DNA of 64,000 bases from CAVRQM01 sp963723455 (GTDB taxonomy: Bacteria > Pseudomonadota > Alphaproteobacteria > Acetobacterales > Acetobacteraceae): the NCBI GenBank assembly GCA_963723455.1, contig CAVRQM010000005.1, forward strand, positions 248,001-312,000, given 5' to 3'. Numbering within the stretch: position 1 is the stretch's first letter; every line of letters starts with the position of its first letter. Positions 34,618-43,470 of the stretch are shown piece after piece. The position numbers were made by a program, and so were the translations under genes. The notes beneath the pieces were generated by a model, which made no database searches, was not told where the DNA came from, and was given only the letters and a program-made list of their open reading frames with translations.

Positions 34618-34668
34618 GGATGGCGGGTCCGTGTTGCGCGGGGCGGGACGGTCACGCTACGCAGCGCG

Positions 34669-35607
34669 ATGACGGAAATCTACATCGACGCCGACGCCTG
34701 CCCGGTGCGCGAGGAGGTGTTCCGGGTGGCGACCCGGCTGGGGCTGGCTGTGTACGTGGTCTCCAACGGCTCGCGCCCGATCCGCCCGCCCGGCCTGCCC
34801 GGCGTCACGATGGTCACGGTGGGCGAGGGCGCGGACGTGGCCGATGACTGGATTGCCGAGCGCATCGGGCCCGCCGATGTCTGCGTCACGTCCGACATCC
34901 CGCTGGCCTCGCGCTGCCTGGCGCGCGGCGCGCGGGCGCTGTCGGCCACCGGGCATGTCTGGACGCCGGACAACATCGGCACCGCGCTGGCCGGCCGCGA
35001 AATCTCGCGGCATCTGCGCGAAACCGGCGCGGGCGGCGGCGGCCCGGCGGCGATGACGCGGGCGGACCGGTCGCGTTTTCTGGTGGCGCTGGACAGGGTG
35101 GTGGTGGCGGCGGGTGGCGGCGGCGGACGAGCTGATGGCGGGTCGGCGCCGGAGCAACGTGACGTGCCTTCAGAAATTCTCGCACAGCATCTTGCGAACA
35201 GGCGAGCTTGGAGAAGCCGTTCGACCCGAAAATTCTCGAGCGCCGCCATATCACTCGAAGTCGCCGTTTCGGCAACGCACATAGTCGAAAAATTCCTCGT
35301 CCATACATACGTGCAGAAGTCTTGTATCGACACCAACTGTAACGCAACACTCGGCACGTTTCGTAAGCTGCCCGCCGTCGGAAGGACGAAAAGCATACTA
35401 GAGAATTCAGCGGGCAACTTATGCCACCGAGAGATATCCGAGGCCGTCATGAACAGGCCTTTAGTTGCCCGGCGGTCAAGTCATCCGCAAGAAATCGACC
35501 GGAAAGCGACCACGAGCCGATGTTACTTCCCGGTGCGAATGCCAGCGTCCCATTCCATGGATCTAAACTCTGATCGCCCTGGCGCGTCCTGGTCGGTCAC
35601 GCCATAG
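34669..35607 (+). CDS. YaiI/YqxD (UPF0178) family protein with abnormal C-terminal extension
   Basis: Residues 1 to about 145 are a complete YaiI/YqxD NYN-like domain: IYIDADACPVREEVFRVA, then VVSNGSRPIRPPG, ADDWIAERIGPADVCVTSDIPLASRCLARGARAL (read in parts) and NIGTALAGREISRHLRETG. Relatives end soon after RSRFLVALDRV. Here the frame runs on for about 160 residues into lower-GC DNA (ILAQHLANRRAWRSRSTRKFSS and beyond) with no recognisable domain. The natural stop was probably lost at a junction near 35130-35170. Biochemical function of the family is unproven. No ribosome site is evident at 34669. Confidence 0.8.
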   Translation: MTEIYIDADACPVREEVFRVATRLGLAVYVVSNGSRPIRPPGLPGVTMVTVGEGADVADDWIAERIGPADVCVTSDIPLASRCLARGARALSATGHVWTPDNIGTALAGREISRHLRETGAGGGGPAAMTRADRSRFLVALDRVVVAAGGGGGRADGGSAPEQRDVPSEILAQHLANRRAWRSRSTRKFSSAAISLEVAVSATHIVEKFLVHTYVQKSCIDTNCNATLGTFRKLPAVGRTKSILENSAGNLCHREISEAVMNRPLVARRSSHPQEIDRKATTSRCYFPVRMPASHSMDLNSDRPGASWSVTP

Positions 35608-36290
35608 CTGCATCTCGGTGCGGCCTAGCGCCCGACCAACACGAGCAGACGCGCCAAATACCCGTGCTGAGAAGCAAGCTACATGCATTCGAAGAAGTCG
35701 GGCGGCGCGTTTGCCTGAATGCGGTCATAAAAGCACCAGCAAGCGAGACGTACGATCTGCCGGTGAGCCAGCGCGTTCATGATTGTCGTCTGGTTGTATC
35801 TCTTGTCTGTCCTCAGCAATGTCGTGCGCGGTTAGCACGGCTGTTCGGCAACATTCGTTCTTCCATTGCGTCGAGGACATCTTGAAATGCTTGAATTGGT
35901 CGAAGCTGGCACAGGAAAGCGTTGTCGATACGAACTGGTGCAGACGTTCAATGACATAAGCTCGTCCCGTCTGTATGGGTGATGCCTACAGTGTCTTCCC
36001 ATTCTCGATGCTGATCAAGCGATTGCGAAGTCGTTACTCAATTGCACCCGGTCGATGAACTCGCTATGACTTGAGCGGACGTCAGGGCATGTTCGCTCCA
36101 CCGGCGTTCAGGTTCGGATCTTCGAGATCGCGCTGGCCGGACAGCTTCGATGAGACCCGAATTCCCCGTCCTTCCAGCCGGCTTTCGAACCGGGGCATCA
36201 CGTCTGGTGCGGCGAACTCGGCATGCCAGGGCGTTCCCGCCGCGCTCTGGCAGACCGGGAAACATGCGGAGGACCCCCATGCGCGAGAAC
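35608..36290. other. anomalous lower-GC region without assignable gene
   Basis: This stretch, together with about 35170-35607, is visibly richer in A and T than the rest of the window and shows frequent stops in all frames. Short open frames exist (for example 35664-35885 plus) but none has a ribosome site or recognised homology. No terminal inverted repeats, direct target duplications or transposase motifs were found. It may be the scar of an old insertion between the YaiI gene and ftsY. Confidence 0.5.
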
Positions 36291-37208
36291 CTACCCCGCA
36301 CCGACCAGCCCCTTCGCAAACTCCATTGCGTCGAATGGCCGCAAATCCCCGACCTGCTCGCCCACCCCCACCGCGTGCACCGGCAACCCGAACTCCTGCG
36401 CCAGCGCCACGACGATGCCGCCCCGCGCGCTGCCGTCCAGCTTGGTCACCACCAGTCCGGTCACCGCCACCATCTCCCGGAACACATCGACCTGGGTGAT
36501 CGCGTTCTGCCCGGTGGTGGCGTCCAGCACCAGCAGCACGGAATGCGGCGCGGAGGCATCCTGCTTGCGCAGCACGCGGATGATCTTGCTCAGCTCGTCC
36601 ATCAGCGCCGCCTTGTTGTGCAGCCGCCCGGCGGTGTCGATCAGCAGCACGTCCGCCGCCTCGGCCTGCGCCCGCTTCAGCGCGTCGAACGCCAGCCCGG
36701 CCGCGTCGGTGTTGGGCGGCCCGCTGACCACCGGCGCGCCGGTGCGCTGCCCCCAGACCTGCAACTGCTCCACCGCGGCGGCGCGGAAGGTGTCGCCGGC
36801 CACCAGCACCGGGCGCAGGCCCTGTTCGCGGTACTGCAACGCCAGCTTGCCGATGGTCGTGGTCTTGCCGGTGCCGTTGACGCCGACCACCAGCACCACA
36901 TGCGGGCGACGGGCCGGGTCCAGCGCCAGCGGCACGGCCACCGGGGCCAGCACGGCGGCGATCTCCTCGGCCAGGGCGGCGCGCACCTCCTCGTCGCTCA
37001 CCTCGCGGCCGAACCGGCTGCTGCGGAAGTTGGCTATGATGGTCCGCGCGACCTCGGTGCCCAGGTCGGCGCCGATCAGCAGCTCCTCCAGCTCCTCCAG
37101 CGCCGCGTCGTCCAGACGCCGGCGGGTGACCACGGCCAGGCCGCCGGTCAGCTTGGCGGTGCTGCGCGCCAGCCCTTCCTTCAGCCGGGAGAAGAACCCG
37201 AGCGCCAT
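36291..37208 (-). CDS. ftsY: signal recognition particle receptor FtsY
   Basis: A 305-residue SRP GTPase that docks ribosome-nascent chain complexes at the membrane. The N domain covers about 1-85 (FFSRLKEGLARSTAKLTGG is the lipid-binding amphipathic helix). The G domain has GVNGTGKTTTIGKLA (G1), DTFRAAAVEQL, DTAGRLHNK (G3), TKLDGSARGG (G4) and GVGEQVGDLRPFD. The long acidic A domain of E. coli FtsY is absent, as in many alphaproteobacteria. Its ATG overlaps the mtaB stop (TGATG). It is the last gene of dapF-mtaB-ftsY and abuts the anomalous region. Confidence 0.96.
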   Translation of the reverse strand: MALGFFSRLKEGLARSTAKLTGGLAVVTRRRLDDAALEELEELLIGADLGTEVARTIIANFRSSRFGREVSDEEVRAALAEEIAAVLAPVAVPLALDPARRPHVVLVVGVNGTGKTTTIGKLALQYREQGLRPVLVAGDTFRAAAVEQLQVWGQRTGAPVVSGPPNTDAAGLAFDALKRAQAEAADVLLIDTAGRLHNKAALMDELSKIIRVLRKQDASAPHSVLLVLDATTGQNAITQVDVFREMVAVTGLVVTKLDGSARGGIVVALAQEFGLPVHAVGVGEQVGDLRPFDAMEFAKGLVGAG

Positions 37209-38431
37209 CAGGCGGGCTCCGCCAGCAGCCCGTCGTCGTTGGCCGCGACGATGCGCGCCCGCAGCATCGCGCCGGGCGCGGCGTCCAGGCGGACCGGCGC
37301 GAAATGCTCGGTGCGGCCGCGCCCGTCGGCCTCGACCAGCACCTCGGCGACGCGCCCGACCAGACCGGCGTGGAACGCCGCCGCCTGCGCCCGTCCCGCC
37401 TCGCGCAGCCGCGCCGCCCGTTCGCGGCGCAGCGGCACCGGCACGGCGGGCATCCGCGCGGCCGGCGTGTTCGGGCGTTCGCTATAGGGGAACACGTGCA
37501 GGTATGGGACAGACGCTTCGGCCACGAACTCCAGCGTCTGCGCGAACAGCGCCTCGGTCTCGGTTGGGAAGCCGGCGATCAGGTCCGCCCCGATGCCGAT
37601 ATCCGGCCGCAGCGCGCGGGCGCGGGTCACGGCGGCCAGCGCGTCGGCGCGCAGATGCCGCCGCGCCATGCGCTTCAGAATAAGATCCGACCCAGCCTGC
37701 ACCGACAGGTGCAAATGCGGCAGCAGGCGCGGCTCCTCGGCCAGCAGGCGCCACAGGTCGTCGTCGATCTCGACCGGATCCAGCGACGACAGCCGCAGCC
37801 GGGTCAGCTCAGGCAGCAGCGCCAGCAGGCGGCGCACCAGCTGCCCGAGCGTCGGGCGCCCGGGCAGGTCCGGTCCGTAGCTGGTGATGTCCACCCCGGT
37901 CAGCACGATCTCTGCAAACCCCGCCTCGACCAGCGCGCGCGCCTGCGCCACCACCGCGCCGATCGGCACGCTGCGCGACGGACCGCGGCCGAACGGGATG
38001 ATGCAGAACGTGCAGCGATGGTCGCAGCCCTGTTGAACCTGCACGAAGGCGCGGCTGCGGCCGGCGAAGTCGGTGACCAGATGCGCCGCCGTCTCGCGCG
38101 CCGCCATGATGTCCGACACCGCCGAGGGCGCGTCCGCGGCCCAGGATTCGGCGCGCAGCTTCTCGGCGTTGCCCAGCACCCGGGTCACGCCGGGCAGGGC
38201 GGCCCAGGCCTGCGGCGCGATCTGCGCGGCGCAGCCGGTGACGACGATGCGGGCCTCCGGGCGCTCGCGGTGCGCCCGGCGGATCGCCTGGCGAGCCTGC
38301 CGCTCCGCCTCCGCGGTGACCGCACAGGTGTTGACCACCACGGTATCGGCCAGATGCGCGGCGTGTGCGGCGATGACCTCGCTTTCATAGGCGTTCAGTC
38401 GGCAGCCGAAGGTCAGGACCGTCGCGGTCAT
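37208..38431 (-). CDS. mtaB: tRNA t6A37 methylthiotransferase MtaB
   Basis: A 407-residue radical-SAM enzyme that converts t6A37 to ms2t6A in tRNAs reading ANN codons. The N-terminal UPF0004 domain gives three cluster cysteines (FGCRLNAYES, VNTCAVT, TGCAAQ). The radical-SAM motif is CDHRCTFCIIPFGRG. Then come the TIM-barrel motifs (EIVLTGVDITSYG, HLHLSVQAGSD, DLIAGFPTET) and a C-terminal TRAM domain (VEVLVEADGRGRTEHF-type). The CRLN motif separates it from MiaB. It overlaps dapF by 4 bp and ftsY by 1 bp. Confidence 0.94.
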   Translation of the reverse strand: MTATVLTFGCRLNAYESEVIAAHAAHLADTVVVNTCAVTAEAERQARQAIRRAHRERPEARIVVTGCAAQIAPQAWAALPGVTRVLGNAEKLRAESWAADAPSAVSDIMAARETAAHLVTDFAGRSRAFVQVQQGCDHRCTFCIIPFGRGPSRSVPIGAVVAQARALVEAGFAEIVLTGVDITSYGPDLPGRPTLGQLVRRLLALLPELTRLRLSSLDPVEIDDDLWRLLAEEPRLLPHLHLSVQAGSDLILKRMARRHLRADALAAVTRARALRPDIGIGADLIAGFPTETEALFAQTLEFVAEASVPYLHVFPYSERPNTPAARMPAVPVPLRRERAARLREAGRAQAAAFHAGLVGRVAEVLVEADGRGRTEHFAPVRLDAAPGAMLRARIVAANDDGLLAEPA

Positions 38432-39267
38432 GGCGGATAGGCCGCGAGGTCGAGCGTGCCGCGGAACGCCACCGCCGCGGGGCCGGTCATCAGCACATGG
38501 CCGTCATCCTCGCACCAGACGATGTCCAGCGCCCCGCCATCGGCGAGCACGGTCGCGCGCCGGCCGGTCAGCCCGCGCCGCGCCGCGTTGACCAGGGCGG
38601 CACAGGCGCCGGAGCCGCAGGCGCGGGTCAGGCCGGCGCCGCGCTCCCACACGCGCAGCCGGATGCGGTCGGCGGCGAGGATCTGCGCGAAGCCGATATT
38701 GGCGCGTTCGGGAAAAGTCTCGTGTCGCTCCAGGGCCGGGCCGATCGTCTCGGCCGGCACCGCCTCGGCGTAGGCGACGAAGAACGTGGCGTGCGGGTTG
38801 CCCATCGACAGCGCCGCGGGGTCGGCCACGGGGCCGCACGCCAGCCGCAGATGCAGCGTGTCCGCCTCGGCGGCCAGCGGCACGTCGCGCCAGCCCAGGC
38901 GCGGCGGACCCATGTCCACGGTGATGCGCCCGCCGGCCTCGACATCGGCGCGCAGCGCGCCGGCCGCGGTCTGGATGACCACCCGCCGCCGCCCGGTCTC
39001 GGCGGCCAGCAGGTCGGCCACGCAGCGAGTGGCGTTGCCGCAGGCGCCGGCCTCGCCGCCGTCCGGGTTGCGGATCCGCATGAAAGCGTCGGCATCGCTG
39101 CCGGGCGGCGCAGGCTCCAGCACGATGAACTGGTCGCAGCCGATCCCGGTGCGGCGGTCGGCGATGGCCGCAGCGCGCCCGGCGGTCAGGCCAAGCGGCG
39201 CCGCGCGCTCGTCGAGCACCACGAAGTCGTTGCCGCAGCCGTGCATCTTGACGAAACGGGTCAGCAT
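38428..39267 (-). CDS. dapF: diaminopimelate epimerase
   Basis: A 279-residue epimerase converting LL- to meso-diaminopimelate for lysine and peptidoglycan. The two catalytic cysteines are in GEAGACGNATRC and in TRACGSGACAAL. It opens FVKMHGCGNDFVVLDE, and MGNPHATFF and ERANIGFAQ are further substrate-site motifs. AAGGGCGG stands ahead of the ATG at 39267. It is the first gene of the dapF-mtaB-ftsY operon, divergent from glgA with 117 bp between. Confidence 0.96.
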   Translation of the reverse strand: MLTRFVKMHGCGNDFVVLDERAAPLGLTAGRAAAIADRRTGIGCDQFIVLEPAPPGSDADAFMRIRNPDGGEAGACGNATRCVADLLAAETGRRRVVIQTAAGALRADVEAGGRITVDMGPPRLGWRDVPLAAEADTLHLRLACGPVADPAALSMGNPHATFFVAYAEAVPAETIGPALERHETFPERANIGFAQILAADRIRLRVWERGAGLTRACGSGACAALVNAARRGLTGRRATVLADGGALDIVWCEDDGHVLMTGPAAVAFRGTLDLAAYPP

Positions 39268-39384
39268 GGTGCCGCCCTTATATGGTCCAGGCGCGCGGCC
39301 GGCCAGCCGCCGCCGTTGCGCGCGGGACTTGCGGCGGGTGCGGTTCGACGACAGGCTCGCGCCGGGGCCGAAGGGGGAGCGTCC

Positions 39385-40614
39385 GTGCCAAAGCCAGCCA
39401 AGGTGACGTTCCTGACCAAGGAATACCCGCCCTATGTCTATGGCGGGGCCGGCGTGCATGTCGAATACCTCAGCCGCGCATTGGCCAGGCGCATCAAGGT
39501 GGAGGTGCGCGCGTTCGGCGACCAGCAGGCCAGCGACGGCGCCCTGACTGTGCGCGGCTATCCGCAATGGGATGAGGTCGCGAGGAACACCGACCCGCGC
39601 TTCGTCGGCGCCATCGACGCTTTCGCGCGCTCGCTGGCGATGGCGAAGGACCGGATGGATGCGGATGTGGTGCATTGCCACACTTGGTACAGCGACATGG
39701 GAGGCCTGCTGGCCAGCCAGCTCTGGGGCATCCCCTACCTGCTGACCATCCACTCGCTCGAGCCGCTGCGCCCCTGGAAGGTGGAGCAGCTCGGGAACGC
39801 CTATCACCTCAGTGCCTGGATGGAGCGCACCGCGATCGAGCAGGCGGACGGCATCATCGCCGTGTCGCGGGAGACGCGCAACGACGTGCTGCGACTGTTC
39901 GACGTGCGGCCGGACCGGGTCCATGTCATCCACAACGGCATCGACCCGCAGGAGTATCGGGCCGGCGACGCGGGGGATGTGCTGGCCCGCTACGGCGTCG
40001 ACCCACGGCAGCCGTTCGTCTTGTTCGTCGGCCGGATCACCCGCCAGAAGGGCATCATGCACCTGGTCCGCGCCATCGCGCATATCGACCCGGGCTTGCA
40101 GGTGGTGCTGTGCGCCGGCGCGCCCGACACGCCGGAGATCGGGCGTGAGATGGAGGCGGGGGTGGCGGCGGTGGCGGCCAGCCGGCCCGGGGTGATCTGG
40201 GTGCGCGAGATGCTGCCGCGCGCCGACGTCATCAAGCTGTACGCCCAGGCGGCGATCTTCTGCTGCCCGTCGGTGTACGAGCCTTTCGGCATCATCAATC
40301 TCGAGGCGATGGCCTGCGAGACGGCGGTGGTCGCGACCTCGGTGGGCGGCATCCCCGAAGTGGTGGTGCCCGGAGAGACCGGGCTGCTGGTCGATCCCGG
40401 CTTGCAGCCCGGCAGCTTCGACCCGGCCGACCCGCAGGCGTTCGCGATGCGGCTGGCCGAGGCGATCAACACGCTGGCGGCCGATCCGGGGATGCGCGAG
40501 CGGTTCGGCAAGGCGGGGCGGCGGCGCGTGCTGGATCATTTCAGCTGGGACGCGATCGCGCAGACCACGCTGGACCTGTACGGCTCGGTGCTGGATTCGC
40601 GGCAGGCCGGCTGA
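39385..40614 (+). CDS. glgA: GT4 glycosyltransferase, actinobacterial-type glycogen synthase
   Basis: A 409-residue GT4 enzyme. The N-lobe begins FLTKEYPPYVYGGAGVHVEYLSRAL and has HCHTWYSDMGG and TIHSLEPLRPWKVEQLG. The C-lobe has IHNGID, FVGRITRQKG and the EX7E nucleotide-sugar motif in YEPFGIINLEAMACE. It is shorter than GT5 GlgA and resembles the GT4 GlgA/GlgM of actinobacteria, which uses ADP-glucose for alpha-glucan. The start is GTG at 39385 with GGGGGAG upstream. It is monocistronic, divergent from dapF; a GH15 enzyme lies 4.5 kb away. Confidence 0.85.
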   Translation: MPKPAKVTFLTKEYPPYVYGGAGVHVEYLSRALARRIKVEVRAFGDQQASDGALTVRGYPQWDEVARNTDPRFVGAIDAFARSLAMAKDRMDADVVHCHTWYSDMGGLLASQLWGIPYLLTIHSLEPLRPWKVEQLGNAYHLSAWMERTAIEQADGIIAVSRETRNDVLRLFDVRPDRVHVIHNGIDPQEYRAGDAGDVLARYGVDPRQPFVLFVGRITRQKGIMHLVRAIAHIDPGLQVVLCAGAPDTPEIGREMEAGVAAVAASRPGVIWVREMLPRADVIKLYAQAAIFCCPSVYEPFGIINLEAMACETAVVATSVGGIPEVVVPGETGLLVDPGLQPGSFDPADPQAFAMRLAEAINTLAADPGMRERFGKAGRRRVLDHFSWDAIAQTTLDLYGSVLDSRQAG

Positions 40615-40641
40615 CCCGCCGCCGCCGCCGCGCGGCGCCGG

Positions 40642-41154
40642 TCAGGGCAGCAGGATCAGCACCGCGGCCTGTGCCGCGATGCCCTCCCTCCGGCCGGTGA
40701 AGCCCAGCCCCTCCGTGGTCGTGGCCTTGACCGACACCTGCCCCTGGCTGACGCCGAGCAGGTCGGCCAGCCGGGCGATCATGCGCGGAGCGTGCGGCGT
40801 GATCTTCGGGCGCTCGCAGATCAGCGTCACGTCGGCATTGCCCAGGCGGCCGCCGCGCGCGGCGATGCGGCCGGCGGCGTGGTTCAGGAAGCGCGCCGAA
40901 TCGGCGTCCTTCCACTCCGCCTCGCTGGGCGGGAAGTGCCGGCCGATGTCGCCCTCGGCCAGCGCGCCGTAGATCGCGTCGCACAGCGCATGGATGCCGA
41001 CATCGGCATCGGAATGACCGGCGAGGCCGTGGTCATGCTCCACCTCCACCCCGCACAGAACCAGGCGCCGGCCGGGGACCAGCGCGTGCACATCGAACCC
41101 GGTGCCGATGCGCGGCAGCAGGAGAGGGCTGGCGGACGGTGAATGCTCGGACAT
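40642..41154 (-). CDS. ispF: 2-C-methyl-D-erythritol 2,4-cyclodiphosphate synthase
   Basis: A 170-residue trimeric Zn enzyme of the MEP isoprenoid pathway. Motifs: GTGFDVHAL (zinc Asp and His), GLAGHSDADVGIHALCDA, DIGRHFPPSEAEWKDADS and the C-terminal VSVKATTTEGLGFTGRREGIAAQA. Many alphaproteobacteria have IspF fused behind IspD; here it stands alone, and the DNA upstream encodes the start of dusB on the other strand, so no IspD domain was lost here. It is convergent with glgA. No convincing ribosome site precedes the ATG at 41154. Confidence 0.94.
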   Translation of the reverse strand: MSEHSPSASPLLLPRIGTGFDVHALVPGRRLVLCGVEVEHDHGLAGHSDADVGIHALCDAIYGALAEGDIGRHFPPSEAEWKDADSARFLNHAAGRIAARGGRLGNADVTLICERPKITPHAPRMIARLADLLGVSQGQVSVKATTTEGLGFTGRREGIAAQAAVLILLP

Positions 41155-41217
41155 AAGGAGCAGGGTTGCCGCTGCCGCATTGCGCGTCAATCGGGCAGGC
41201 ACTAGCTTGCCCAAATC

Positions 41218-42276
41218 ATGGGCAACCCACCGACGCCGGGCGACGCGCTGCCGGCCATAAACCTTGGCGGCGGCGTGGTCATCGCGACGCCGGTGATCCT
41301 GGCGCCGATGTCCGGCGTCACCGACCTGCCGTTTCGGCGGCTGGCGCGCAGCCTGGGCGCGGGGCTGGTGGTGTCCGAGATGATCGCCTCCTGGGCGATG
41401 GTGCGCGAGAACCGCACGACGCAGCGCATGGCGACGCTGGACGGCAGCCCGGCCTCCCTGCAACTGGCCGGCTGCGATCCCGGCGCCATGGCCGAGGCGG
41501 CGCGTATGTCGGTTGATCGCGGCGCGCACATCATCGACATCAATTTCGGCTGCCCGGTGAAAAAGGTCGCCGTGGGACAGATGGCCGGCAGCGCGCTGAT
41601 GCGCGACGAGGCCGCGGCGGCGCGCATCCTGGAGGCGGTGGTCCGCGCCGTGAGCGCGCCGGTGACGCTGAAGATGCGCATGGGCTGGGATCGCGACAGC
41701 CTGAATGCGCCGGCCCTGGCGCGACTGGCCGAGCGATGCGGCATCCGGATGGTCACCGTGCATGGCCGCACCCGCCAGCAGATGTACACCGGAACCGCCG
41801 ACTGGGATTTCGTCGCCCGCGTCAAGCAGGCCGTGGGCATCCCGGTGATCGTCAACGGCGACATCCTGACCGAGGACGACGCGCGCGACGCCATGCGCCG
41901 GTCCGGTGCTGACGGCGTGATGATCGGTCGCGGCGCCTATGGCCGGCCGTGGTTTCCGCGTCAGGTCGCGCATTTCCTGCGCACCGGCGAGCGCCTCCCC
42001 GATCCGCTGCTGACCGAGCAGAAAGCCATCCTGTTGCGGCACTACCGGGCCATGCTGGACCATGCCGGAATCGAGGCCGGAGTGCGGCTGGCGCGCAAGC
42101 ATGTCGCTTGGTACTCGCGCGGCCTGCCCGGCTCGGCCGAGTTCCGCGCAGCGGTGAACCGGCTGCCGGACGCGGCCGCGGTCGAGGCGCTGGTCGGCCG
42201 GTTCTACGACTCCGTCATTGCGTCTGGCGCGAGCCGCGTCGTGGCGCGAGAATCAATGCTGGCAGAGGCGGCGTGA
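41218..42276 (+). CDS. dusB: tRNA-dihydrouridine synthase DusB
   Basis: A 352-residue FMN enzyme that reduces uridines in the tRNA D-loop. Motifs: VILAPMSGVTDLPFRR, QLAGCDP, DINFGCPVKKV with the catalytic Cys, TLKMRMGWD, VTVHGRTRQQMY, VIVNGDI and GVMIGRGAYGRPW. The HYRAMLDHAG and HVAWYSRGLPG segments form the C-terminal helical tRNA-binding domain. It precedes ntrB with a 4 bp overlap (GTGA), the standard alphaproteobacterial dusB-ntrBC order. Confidence 0.96.
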   Translation: MGNPPTPGDALPAINLGGGVVIATPVILAPMSGVTDLPFRRLARSLGAGLVVSEMIASWAMVRENRTTQRMATLDGSPASLQLAGCDPGAMAEAARMSVDRGAHIIDINFGCPVKKVAVGQMAGSALMRDEAAAARILEAVVRAVSAPVTLKMRMGWDRDSLNAPALARLAERCGIRMVTVHGRTRQQMYTGTADWDFVARVKQAVGIPVIVNGDILTEDDARDAMRRSGADGVMIGRGAYGRPWFPRQVAHFLRTGERLPDPLLTEQKAILLRHYRAMLDHAGIEAGVRLARKHVAWYSRGLPGSAEFRAAVNRLPDAAAVEALVGRFYDSVIASGASRVVARESMLAEAA

Positions 42277-43424
42277 CGCGGCTCGCCAAGCAGCCGGCGC
42301 TGACGGTCGTCGAGGGCGGGGCGGCGGGCCGGCCGGGGTTTGTGGCCTCGCCGGACCCGGCGGCGCTGCTGTCGGCGCTGCCGGTGCCGGCGGTGCTGCT
42401 GGATGCCGAGGACCGGGTGCGTTTCGCCAATCCGGCCGCCGAGCAGTTCCTGGGCGCCTCCATCGGCCAGCTTGGCCAGATGCGCCTGTCCGACATCGTG
42501 GCCGCGGACAGCCCGCTGTTCCTGCTGGTCGAACAGGTGCGCGCGCACGACGCCACCATCAGCGATCACGACCTGCTGCTGGAGGGGCCGCGCCTGAAGC
42601 GCGTCGACGCCGCGGTGCAGGGCACGCCGCTGCCGGAGGAGCCGGGGGCGGTGCTGCTGGTGCTGCAGGACGCCTCGGCCGCGCGCACGCTGGACCGGCA
42701 GCTGACCTTCCGCAACGCCGCGCGCAGCGTCACCGGTATGGCGGCGATCCTGGCGCATGAGGTAAAAAATCCGCTATCCGGCATCCGTGGCGCCGCACAA
42801 CTGCTGGAGGGCAGCGTCGGCGACGGCGATCGCGAGCTGACGGTGCTGATCCGCGACGAGGCCGACCGCATCCGCGCCCTGGTGGAGCGGATGGAGGTGT
42901 TCGGCGAAAAGCCGGTCGAGCGCGGCGCGGTCAACATCCATCGCGTGCTGGAGCACGTCCGCCGGCTGGCCCAGACCGGGTTCGCCGCGCATATCCGCTT
43001 CACGGAAATCTATGACCCGTCGCTGCCGGCGGTGCTGGGCAACCGCGACCAGCTGGTGCAGGTGCTGCTGAACCTGGTCAAGAACGCCGCCGAGGCGCTG
43101 ACCGGCGACGACCACGCCTCGCCGGAGATCGTGCTGGGCACCGCCTTTCAGCATGGCATCAGGCTGACCGTCCCGGGCAGCGAGCGGCGGCTGCATCTGC
43201 CGCTGGTGGTCAGCGTGCGCGACAACGGTCCGGGCATTGCCGAGGACATCCGTCCCAACCTGTTCGATCCGTTCGTCAGCAGCAAGCCGTCCGGCAGTGG
43301 CCTGGGCCTTGCTCTGGTTGCCAAGATCGTCAACGAGCATGGCGGCATGGTCGAGGTGGACAGTCGCCCCGGGCGGACTGAGTTCCGCCTGCATCTGCCG
43401 ATGCTCAGCGACGACCAGGATTGA
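42273..43424 (+). CDS. ntrB: nitrogen regulation sensor kinase NtrB
   Basis: A 383-residue cytoplasmic histidine kinase. Residues about 25-140 form a PAS domain (PVPAVLLDAEDRVRFANPAAEQFLG). The H-box is AILAHEVKNPLSGIRGAAQLL, the N-box LLNLVKNAAEAL, and the ATP lid VRDNGPGIAEDI then PSGSGLGLALVAKI. It phosphorylates or dephosphorylates NtrC under control of PII. The start is GTG at 42273 inside the dusB stop. A 46 bp gap separates it from ntrC. Confidence 0.95.
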   Translation: MTRLAKQPALTVVEGGAAGRPGFVASPDPAALLSALPVPAVLLDAEDRVRFANPAAEQFLGASIGQLGQMRLSDIVAADSPLFLLVEQVRAHDATISDHDLLLEGPRLKRVDAAVQGTPLPEEPGAVLLVLQDASAARTLDRQLTFRNAARSVTGMAAILAHEVKNPLSGIRGAAQLLEGSVGDGDRELTVLIRDEADRIRALVERMEVFGEKPVERGAVNIHRVLEHVRRLAQTGFAAHIRFTEIYDPSLPAVLGNRDQLVQVLLNLVKNAAEALTGDDHASPEIVLGTAFQHGIRLTVPGSERRLHLPLVVSVRDNGPGIAEDIRPNLFDPFVSSKPSGSGLGLALVAKIVNEHGGMVEVDSRPGRTEFRLHLPMLSDDQD

Positions 43425-43470
43425 GCAGCGGGGTCAGCGTGGGCCGGATGCATGGGGACGATCGATCAGC

